From contig JAPFFF010000009.1 in assembly GCA_039105265.1 (NCBI GenBank), positions 434,001-498,000 of the forward strand: DNA of 64,000 bases. Direction: 5' to 3'. A program made the translations under genes and the position numbers. Source of the stretch: Tritrichomonas musculus (lineage: Eukaryota > Parabasalia > Tritrichomonadida > Tritrichomonadidae). Every line of letters starts with the position of its first letter. The first letter of the stretch is position 1. The notes under the pieces are model-generated. The model was given only the letters and a program-made list of their open reading frames with translations. It did not search any database and had not been told where the DNA came from. Below, piece after piece: positions 20,442 through 29,500 of this stretch.

Positions 20442-22610
20442 ATGGAAATGTTAATCTCTTTTTTCTTTTTTTTAAACAAAATATATTGTCTCAAGCGCAA
20501 TGTTCCAATTGTATCGCTCTTTTGCTTACATGCTGACTCTTCTTTTTCAAAAATTTGCGAAGATATTAAAAACCAATATAATAATATTGATAAACTAATT
20601 TCAAAGTATGAAGTGTTACTAAACAATGCAACACTAACAATTGAGTCACATTCGAACTTATCATCGTTGGCTATTTCAATGTATAAAGAGCGTATTACAA
20701 CATATCAAAACATGATTGATTTTCTTAAATATATGGGCGCACCTAAGTCCTCAGAATTTCCAAATGAAATATCAGATATTGAAAAAACAACAGAAATTCT
20801 ATATATTTTTCAATACGGTTCAATGAATTTAAAGAAAGTATTTGATTTCACAAAACTGAAAAATTCAATGATTGTAGATATCTCGACATCCAATATAGTT
20901 CAAGCAGATATTGAAATATTTACCTTAATTGCGTCAAGACTTGGACTTGACGATCAAATTTCTAGTATTCTCAATTTTCATGGTTTTTTAGATTTTTTAA
21001 ATTACAAAAAGTATGCATTTAAACATAAAAAGCTAATAAATAATATTAATTATACTAATATTCATCAGAATAATACAGATTCAGATTCAATTCTTAAATT
21101 TATTGATGAAAAGTATCAAGAGTATATTTCATCAGATTTTAGCATGGTAGGATATAATGATTTTAGCAAAAAAAGCTCTTCATCGACTTATTTAGCTGCA
21201 AATGACTCACCTTTAGTAATAATACGAGGTGAAGATGGCGGGAAAGTAAAATTTTTAACAGTATCAAGATGCACTCTTTTAATCAAAAAAGAAAATATTA
21301 AAATAAAAAGTATAGCATTTCTTGATGATGTATCAATATCAAAAACAAGCATGTCAATTTCAACAGATTATGTGCTTGCAAGTTCTTCATATTTCCTCAA
21401 TAATCAAAGAAGATCGACAGATATCAATAGTTTTATAGCAAAGAAAGATAAATTAAAAAAAATGAAAGGAATCATAAGCAAAGCAGATTCAAGCCAAGGA
21501 AACAACGAATTTTTTACTTACACTTTCAAAAAATTTGCCATTTGGTCAGCAAATAATGAAAATGGGCCTTGTAAGTTCAACTTCTCAAAAAAAGCAGTAA
21601 AAATATCATATGGCCGACCAAATTCATCATTTTGCTCTATTAACAACAATTCTTCAAATCTTGTCCAATCAGATCCAGCCCCACCCCGTCCAAGCTTAGT
21701 TCGTTCTGCAGAATTTCAAATCCCATATTCTGTTGTTACTCAGCAATTGTCATTTATAGCCCCTTTATCGTCAAATGTTATTCTTAACGTCATAAATTTT
21801 GATGAAGAAGACGATTATGAGCCTCCAATTACGCCTGCACCAACACCAACGCCTTCACGTTCACCAGAACCAAGTCCAACAGAATATGTTCCACCTCCAC
21901 CTCCACCACCACCTCCACCACCACCTCCTCCTCCACCGCCGCCACCACCTCCGCCCCCTCCTCCTGGAGGTGATGATGAAAATGATGATAATATAGAAAC
22001 AACAATTAGTGATGATATTATTTTGAGTAACGATATAGATGAAATCGTTAATGATGACAAAGAATTAAGTTTTACTAAATCAAACAGAAATTCACAATTA
22101 CATCTAAATAAATTAGATGATTTTAGAAAAACAATCAAAGAAACTAATGAAAAAGATATAATTACTGATGGTTCTACATTAATCACCCTTCCTGACTTAA
22201 ATTTTTCAATTCAAGTCAAAAAAATGTATGGCCCATTTCAAGATACAAGTAGAAGGTTTACTCCATTTGCTCATGCCATACCAGATAACGATGAAAACAA
22301 CATTAGTGACCTATATATTAGTCATTTTATTTTTACTGGAAACTGGACTCGTTTAAAAACTCCTATCAAATTAATATTCGAATCAGATAATGAAAGCAAT
22401 ATCGAATTTGTTGACCATTCTGATAAATCTGTTAAAATTATTTATGATACACCATATACCTACTCAATAATAGAAAATGGAAAAGTTTCTTGGATCATAA
22501 TTTTAGCTATTGCAATTGCTTGTGTTATTGCTATTGCTATTTTAATTGGCTCCTTTATTTATTTTGTTGTTATACGTAAGAGACCAGTTGAAAATTATAT
22601 TTACAACTAA
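20442..22610 (+). CDS. Type I membrane protein with a long proline run
   Basis: A 722-residue protein. The N-terminus (MEMLISFFFFLNKIYCLKRN, then VPIVSLFCLHADSS) looks like a signal peptide or anchor. The C-terminus has one strong membrane helix (about residues 686-710, WIIILAIAIACVIAIAILIG) followed by a short basic tail (RKRPVENYIYN), the topology of a surface receptor. Residues about 455-515 are rich in Pro, Glu and Thr and contain a run of about 30 prolines encoded at 21,886-21,966 by mixed CCA/CCT/CCG codons, followed by GGDDEND. Such stalks lift an ectodomain from the cell surface. The large ectodomain has no motif I recognise. Run length probably varies between alleles. Function unknown; adhesion is a guess. 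Confidence 0.72.
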   Translation: MEMLISFFFFLNKIYCLKRNVPIVSLFCLHADSSFSKICEDIKNQYNNIDKLISKYEVLLNNATLTIESHSNLSSLAISMYKERITTYQNMIDFLKYMGAPKSSEFPNEISDIEKTTEILYIFQYGSMNLKKVFDFTKLKNSMIVDISTSNIVQADIEIFTLIASRLGLDDQISSILNFHGFLDFLNYKKYAFKHKKLINNINYTNIHQNNTDSDSILKFIDEKYQEYISSDFSMVGYNDFSKKSSSSTYLAANDSPLVIIRGEDGGKVKFLTVSRCTLLIKKENIKIKSIAFLDDVSISKTSMSISTDYVLASSSYFLNNQRRSTDINSFIAKKDKLKKMKGIISKADSSQGNNEFFTYTFKKFAIWSANNENGPCKFNFSKKAVKISYGRPNSSFCSINNNSSNLVQSDPAPPRPSLVRSAEFQIPYSVVTQQLSFIAPLSSNVILNVINFDEEDDYEPPITPAPTPTPSRSPEPSPTEYVPPPPPPPPPPPPPPPPPPPPPPPPPGGDDENDDNIETTISDDIILSNDIDEIVNDDKELSFTKSNRNSQLHLNKLDDFRKTIKETNEKDIITDGSTLITLPDLNFSIQVKKMYGPFQDTSRRFTPFAHAIPDNDENNISDLYISHFIFTGNWTRLKTPIKLIFESDNESNIEFVDHSDKSVKIIYDTPYTYSIIENGKVSWIIILAIAIACVIAIAILIGSFIYFVVIRKRPVENYIYN

Positions 22611-22779
22611 TTTATATGTTTGTTTTTGTATATAAAAAAAAAAGTAATATAACAAACCAATTTGAGTGATTGCGAAATGTTTTTTACTCAATTTTATTTA
22701 TTGTCTCTCAATATTTGAGAAATAATCTACTTTTTGAAAAATCACTAATAACAAATTGTAATTAAAAAAATAAATAAAA

Positions 22780-24573
22780 TTATTCTTCTAATTGAAGTGA
22801 AGAGATATCAACCCCATCAATTAATTGATTTTTCTCAATACTTGCAATAATATCTGCAAATGTTGGTCTTTCGTCTGTTGACTTGGAACAGCATTTACTA
22901 ATTAGATCACGTGAGAATTCATTGATAGAAGATGAAAATGAGATCTCATCATCATCATCAATTGATAAATATTTTCCTTTCGACAAAATATAGTATACTA
23001 AGGCGCCAAATGAAAATACATCAACTTTTTCTGTGCATTTTTTTTCAGAAGCAAGGAGCTCAGGAGCTATAAAATGACTAGATCCATGCGATTTCTTTTT
23101 GCTAGTTAATGATCCATTTTTAATAAATACTGAAAGCCCAAAATCGCTCAATTTCACATGCTTATTTGAGTCAAGAAGGATGTTACCTGGATTTAAACCA
23201 AAATGAATGATTTTATTATTATGAACATCATCCATTGCTTTGCTTATTTCATAGATGATAGAAACTTTTTCATAATTTGTCAATTTTTTAACAATTTTCT
23301 TCAAATTATATGGATAATACTCAAAAAGAATTGATAGTGAGTTCAAATTGTCACCTAAAATAATTCCTAATGCTTTGGCAATGTTTGGATTTTTAATATT
23401 ATTTACAATTTCATATTGCTTTATGAAATCAGCTATTTTTTCGTTATCAAGATCGAGTCCTTCTTGTATTTTCTCACTTTCACTTGAATCTCTATTTGAG
23501 AAAATATCTAAATCATATGCTTTAAGCACCATTTCTTGGTTCATACAGATTTTTTTTACTTCAGATATTGTTCCTCTGCCAATTATCTCTTGTTCCTCAA
23601 GCTTGTGCAAGCAAGCGTCGTCGAATATGTGCAGTTTACTTTTCAAAATTGAATTTTTAGAATTATCGACTTCATTTTCTTCCTCTTCTTTAAGACATTT
23701 TTCATTTTGGCTAGTTTTCATTTCCAATTTCTTTTCAAGGATCGAGATCTTTTCGAGATATTCACGATTTTGTTTCTTAAGTTGCTCTATTTCTTCTTCT
23801 AGTTGCTGATTATGAAGAAGCGATTTTTTTAATTGACTTGCTTTAGCCAAAGCAAGAGCTTTAAGATCATCAATTAATTTACTTGATGCACTATTAGCTT
23901 GATCTTCAGTTGGAGCCTTAGGAGGTGGATCTTTATTTGATTTTTTCTTCGCAGAACGCTTTGAAAAAAGCGATGATCTTCTTTTCGATGAATCTGCTGA
24001 CCCAGATTCATTAGCTTGTGGCATTCCTTGAAGGCTAGTAGTAGTGCTCCAACGTGCTCTTGTTTTACGTGAAGGTGTAATCATTTTTCGAACAAGATAA
24101 TCGAATAATTCATCAATATTTTTTCCAGTTTTGGCAGAAGTTTCTATGACTTTGCATTTATATTTATTTTCAAGATCTTTGTATTGCTCAATAGGAATCA
24201 AGTTCTGCTCTTTTTCATCTCTAAGATGGCAATTGTTTGCAGCAATAACGCAAACAACATCGTCTTTTATACTACATATATCTTCATAAATTCTGCTTAT
24301 ATCATTGATTGTTCCAGGCTTATCAATGTCAATAACAAATATGTATGCTTGCGCTTGATTATAATAAGAATATCGCATTTCTGACATTTCTTCAATTCCA
24401 GATGTATCAATCAATGAAACTGCAACTGGTTGATTATCAATTTCAATGATTTTTGTTTGATCATTCATATCTGAAAGATATGAATTACAATCGCCCATGA
24501 GAAAACGTAGTGTAATTTTATCACAATTATCACTACCAAAAATACCAACTTTGATTTCTATTGGATTTGACAT
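22780..24573 (-). CDS. Ras-like GTPase fused to a protein-kinase-like domain
   Basis: A 597-residue fusion. Residues 5-165 follow a Ras/Rab fold: beta1 IKVGIFG, a DTSG switch II motif (56-59), and the SAK guanine motif (146-148). The P-loop reads GSDNCDKI (13-20), where GxxxxGK[ST] is expected, and the NKxD motif reads NNCH, so nucleotide binding looks weakened. Residues 165-230 are basic and Ser-rich, and about 230-305 form a coiled coil. Residues about 327-585 are a kinase domain: GRGTISEV loop (332-339), Lys351 in VLK, DFG (477-479), APE (503-505). The catalytic loop is HFGLNPGN (457-464), with Gly459 in place of the catalytic Asp, so it is probably a pseudokinase. No frame break is visible, so the fusion is real in this assembly. 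Confidence 0.82.
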   Translation of the reverse strand: MSNPIEIKVGIFGSDNCDKITLRFLMGDCNSYLSDMNDQTKIIEIDNQPVAVSLIDTSGIEEMSEMRYSYYNQAQAYIFVIDIDKPGTINDISRIYEDICSIKDDVVCVIAANNCHLRDEKEQNLIPIEQYKDLENKYKCKVIETSAKTGKNIDELFDYLVRKMITPSRKTRARWSTTTSLQGMPQANESGSADSSKRRSSLFSKRSAKKKSNKDPPPKAPTEDQANSASSKLIDDLKALALAKASQLKKSLLHNQQLEEEIEQLKKQNREYLEKISILEKKLEMKTSQNEKCLKEEEENEVDNSKNSILKSKLHIFDDACLHKLEEQEIIGRGTISEVKKICMNQEMVLKAYDLDIFSNRDSSESEKIQEGLDLDNEKIADFIKQYEIVNNIKNPNIAKALGIILGDNLNSLSILFEYYPYNLKKIVKKLTNYEKVSIIYEISKAMDDVHNNKIIHFGLNPGNILLDSNKHVKLSDFGLSVFIKNGSLTSKKKSHGSSHFIAPELLASEKKCTEKVDVFSFGALVYYILSKGKYLSIDDDDEISFSSSINEFSRDLISKCCSKSTDERPTFADIIASIEKNQLIDGVDISSLQLEE

Positions 24574-25272
24574 GAAAAATTTAAAAAATGCTTTTTTTCT
24601 TGGTTAGAAATTTTTGTATTAAAATTAAATTATCTTATTTGTTGTAAAATTTCGGTTCTTTTTTAAGAAGTTGTTTCATATAACTTTTCATAGAATTTTT
24701 TGAATGGATCAAAAAATTGATTTTTTTTTTATTACTTTACAAAATCGCTTTTTTTAAAGTAAATAAAATCAAAAATAAGTTAATAAACTCTATTTTAAGG
24801 ATACATATTTGATATATATTTTAAATCACTCATTTTAATAAATTAAATAAAATAAAATAAGGAAATATTTATATTTTATTCTAACTTGGAACCCCATTCA
24901 AAAAGCTCCGAATTTTTTTTTTCCTATTTCTACATTGAAATAATTTTCTTAATGAAATTTCATTAAGAAAAAATTATTATCATTTTTTCCTTCAATTTTT
25001 AGGTGTGGGAGCTCACTTCACATTTCACGTTTTCTCTACAAATAATATATAGATTTAATTTTTTATTATAATATTATAATCTTTATCTAAACAACTATTT
25101 AAATACATTATTTATTCTTTTGTAGAAAATTAAACAACTTGAATTTTGAAATTATACTTATTTAATATAGCAGAAAGCTTATTCAGTCTATTTTTATAAC
25201 ACATATTATATTATTTATAAGGGGTATGTAATGATCTTTCCTATTTAAGTTCAGAAATATTGAGCAAAAATA

Positions 25273-25651
25273 CCCTTTTCACACATAATTTCGCACAAGG
25301 GTAATTTTAAAAGAGTAAAAGGGTAATTTTTTTTAAACCTAGTTTATAATTAGCATAAATGTATAATAGTATTTGGATTTTAAATTCAATATAAAGAGAT
25401 TGTGCATTGAAATTTAATGAATGAAGACATAATTTAATATCACGAAAATCAAGGTTAACGAATTTCGATGAAAATTTGTACAATCATTCTTTAATAAGGA
25501 TATATAAACATATTTCGTTTATATTTCACGATCTCAAGAACTTCCCCAAATAAATCATTTTCTTGTAATATTATAAAAATATACGTACTTTTTTCTATAT
25601 AAATTACCCTTTTATAAAATTACCCTTGTTCGAAATTATGTGGGAGAAGGG
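25273..25651. mobile_element. TA-flanked MITE, about 380 bp
   Basis: Inverted ends of about 50 bases face each other at 25,273-25,330 and 25,603-25,651. The left end starts CCCTTTTCACACATAATTTC and the right end, read inwards, starts CCCTTCTCCCACATAATTTC. Both continue with a second AGGGTAATTTTA block. TA flanks both sides. There is no coding capacity. Ends, size and target site fit a Tc1/mariner-derived MITE. The ends differ at a few sites plus a short gap, so it is old to middle-aged. Confidence 0.8.
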
Positions 25652-25866
25652 TAGAATGGCTATTATTTTAAAAAATGGATTGAAAGGAAAATATATCTAA
25701 ATTCCTGAAATTAAATAGTTAATAATAGCTTATTTGTTAAGTTAGCAATGAGTATTAAATATACTTGAAGATTGGTTAAATTGGTTCCATACATCATGTT
25801 TTATTTCAGTTTTTTTTTGAATGTGATATTTATACGTTAAAATCGTAAAGTATTGAATTTTTACAA

Positions 25867-25923
25867 GATGGGTAAAATCAAAAAGTATTGAATGTCAAAA
25901 TCAGCTTTTTGATTTTACCCATC
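25867..25923. repeat. Perfect 19-bp inverted repeat
   Basis: GATGGGTAAAATCAAAAAG at 25,867-25,885 is followed after 19 bases by its exact complement at 25,905-25,923. It may be the core of a very short or deleted inverted-repeat element. No gene lies within 600 bases, so a transcription terminator is less likely. Confidence 0.6.
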
Positions 25924-26574
25924 ACAAATTAGACAAAAATTTATCAATTAACAAATAAGCTTTAATGAATCATTAATAATGATGTTGAAAATATAATTTC
26001 AAATTTAAAGAAAATTTTGTCAAAATAAGAATAGTCAAAATGTATTCATATCAAAATAAGTTTTGGTGTGTTAAAAAAAAAAGATTTGAATATCAAATTT
26101 AAATATTTTAACTATTTTAAATCTTATTGTTTTTGAATAGTTTATATTAAATAAACTTTTCAAAAATATTAAAAATTAAAATGCAAATAAAACGCGACGT
26201 ATGGAATATTTTCCACTAAAAATCAAAAATTATATTTTAATACTAATGTTAAATATTATATATCAAAATCAACGGAAAATATTATTTTAAATAGCACCCA
26301 CACCTTTCAATTCAATTTTTTTTTTTTCGTTTATCTTTCAAAAATATTGATTGAATCTTGGCATAATAAAAAATAATTAGAGTAAAAAAAGAAATAAGAA
26401 ATATAATAAAACAGATTTTTATTGATTAAACAAATTTCCGAAAATTATATATAAAAAATAATTTACATTGGATAACGATAAAAAATAAAATACAAGTGAT
26501 TTATTTGTATACAAATAAATAATAATAGTGAACCGCTTTTTTTTTTTTTGATATATAAAATAATATATATAAAA

Positions 26575-29500
26575 TTATTCGGTTGGTGGTGTATTTGGTA
26601 TCGGCACACCATCTTCGTTTTCTATATCATTTATATCTTCTCTCTTTGTCAAAGAGAATTTCTTTAATTTCATTCCTTTTCCTTTATTTTGATTTGACAT
26701 AGTTTTTTCAATTAATTCAATTGAAAATTTCAATTCGCCATGGCCAACTTTCTTGAAAATTATGTCTTTGAAAAGTTCAGGATTAGCTTCTCTAGCCTCG
26801 TTTAATAAATTAATCGCCAAAGAAATAGTTTTAACCACTCTTCGATCAGTTGATCCGAAAGTCGATATTGTTCTAATAGCAATTCTAATTAGCATAATAA
26901 ACATCGTATACTTATCGATTTCAGAATTATCGTTGTCATTCAATAAGAAATCATCTTTTGATTCATCGAAACAAAATCTAAGGAACTGAAGATAAGCTCG
27001 AGCATTTTCATATTCATCATGAATAATCTTCTCGATAAACCGAAGATTACCAAACGAAAGAATCCTAAATCCAGCTTTATGAGATACCAACGATCTGGGT
27101 ATTATTTTTGTTATCAATTTCATTCCGCCAAGTTTAAATCGCTTCCAAATCAAAAGACTTACCTTATTCATTGTTTCAGGCTTCACTTTTTCAGGATCGT
27201 CAAGCTTCTTTAGCAACATTTCGAGTACAGTCAACTTCCACTCGTCAGTTATAGAATAGACGAAAGGAGGCGATCCAGATCGAGGACTTTGAGATCCAGA
27301 CCAATGATTCAAACTATCAGAAGCCTGACCCAAATCATTCAAGAAAGGAGAATTATTATTATTATTATTATTCATATTATCATTTTCATTGTTATTGTTG
27401 TTATTTTGCTCTGGTTGAATTGGAGAAAGATTGTTCTGGTCAATGTTCATGAGTGTCTCAATGAACGATGCAGACTTCTCTGGCACTTTGTCAATCAAAA
27501 TAGTAACAACAGCAATATACAAAGGATTCGTTGTTGCTTCAAGAGCATCATCAAAAACTTGATCAGCATAAAGAAGGATTTTTTCTTTCCTTCCTTTAAC
27601 TAGAAGGACGCCCAGAACTTCAGGAATGTAGCTCAAATTCAAGGCAGCTTCCATTAAATGGCACCACATTTGTGGATGGACGTCGTTCGTGATCTTCTTA
27701 ACGGATGATCTCAGAAAAAGTGGAAGTGCGTATTCTAAGAATTCAGGAGATGCTTCGTTCATTTGGCGAACAACGTCAACTGCATGCTCGAGAACACTGA
27801 GTGACACTTTTTCTGGATAAATGTCAATGATGACGGCCAATGCTTCAAAGGCGGACGATACTCGCCAGGGCTCTACAGTGGCAAGGAGAAGACTGCTGCC
27901 GCCAGGAGTGCTGCTCCTGGTCTTGGTGTTGCTGATCTCAATCTCATCAATGCAGAACTGCAGAATGTTGGTGAGCTCAATGTTGAACTTGGACTCAAGA
28001 TTCAATTTCTTTAAGAACCAAACAAAGCTGCTCAAAAGATCGCCATAATACTCTGAGTAATTCGTACGGAATTGAGAAATGGCCTGCCAGTCTGGCTGCT
28101 GAACTGCTGACTCTTCTTTCTTGCCTTTTTGACTTGCTGGCTCTTTCTTCTCTTTATCGTTTGGAGGAACTTCCTTCGTATCTTTCTTATCTTTCTGTGG
28201 AGAAACATCTTTCTTATCTTTTTGTGTAGTAGTTTCTTTTTTATCATTTGTAGTATCTTCTTTCTTGTCTTTTTGTGTAGTAGTTTCTTTTTTATCATTT
28301 GTAGTATCTTCTTTCTTGTCTTTTTGTGTAGTAGTTTCTTTTTTATCATTTGTAGTATCTTCTTTCTTGTCTTTTTGTGTTGTGGTCTCTTTTTTATCAT
28401 TTGTGGTATCTTCTTTCTTGTCTTTTTGTGTTGTGGTCTCTTTTGTGCTGCTGTTGCTGATTCCGAATATTTGCATTGACTCGTGAATGACGTCTGCGAA
28501 GAGAGGCATTGCTTTCGTGACGAAAGTTTTAACTTCGTCGGTTAGATCGGGATGCTCTCTGGCAATGTCTGCGATGCAGGCAGCAATGCCAACGTATTGG
28601 ATTGTTCTCTGCTTGCACTTTTCAAGTCCTTTAACGTACGAATCTAAAATGACCTTCATCAAAGTAGTTTTTGTCTTAAGATTTTCAAGGTGGAACCAGA
28701 GGAAAGAAACAAGGAATTCGCCACTTATTGAAAGGTCCATTTGGAAACCGTAACGGACAGCAATAGAGAATTGCGAATCATATAGAGAAAGAATGTGGAT
28801 TTTTTGGCTCTTTTTGTCTTTCTTAAGATTAACATTGACATTTTCAATGTTATTGTCGGTTGGATTGAGGAGTTTATCTTTGAACATATCAATTATCATA
28901 TTTAATATCGCATATGCTCTGGTTGAAAGACTCTTCTTTCTTGTTTCAATTGCACGTATAACACTGGTCATGATGTCTGTTAGAAAATCTACTGGGAATT
29001 TTTGTTTAAGCTCGATCCTCTCAAGAAGAGGTAAGATTATATCGATAATTTTTAACGCACAGATTTTAACAGTTCTGACAGCTTCTATAACGGCACCACC
29101 TGTAAATGGTAAAGCTCCGTTGGCTAAAATTGTTTTTATAACATGAATCCACTCAGCAAAACGAGCCATTCCATAAGGACTCTCTAATTTGTTGACAGCT
29201 TGATCAACATCTGCTTCACTAACAGACATTGATGTTCCTGTCATGTTAACAACGCTATTTTCAATCAAATTTCCATTTGTGTCCATAAAAGTTGGAGAAA
29301 GTGGTGGCGAGATTGAAATTGGTGGTGATATTGAGACATGATTTTCAAAATCTGTGTCAACCATTATTTCGTTGGTCGAGTGAGTTCTATCGGCAAAGCT
29401 ATCAGCACTCATATTTAATATCATATCGGCGTCTGGGTCGAAATGATCAGCAAAGTTTTGAGCAATCGCAATGATAAAATCAGATGCTCTTGAATCACCT

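Larger units (their letters stand above)
24574..26574. other. 2-kb AT-rich intergenic region with repeats
   Basis: No gene is seen. It holds a perfect palindrome (14-base arms, TTTTCTTAATGAAA and its complement) at about 24,944-24,971, a MITE at 25,273-25,651 and a perfect 19-base hairpin at 25,867-25,923 (both listed separately). A T run lies close to the end of the HEAT-like gene. Confidence 0.6.

Noticed and set aside
21815-22186. Minus-strand frame with a long glycine run
   Set aside because: It is the antisense shadow of the proline run in the surface-protein gene.
28216-28440. CRISPR-like array
   Set aside because: The units are contiguous with no spacers and lie in frame in a coding region.
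28129-28486. Plus-strand hydrophobic repeat frames
   Set aside because: Antisense shadows of the 51-bp Lys/Thr repeat in the HEAT-like gene.
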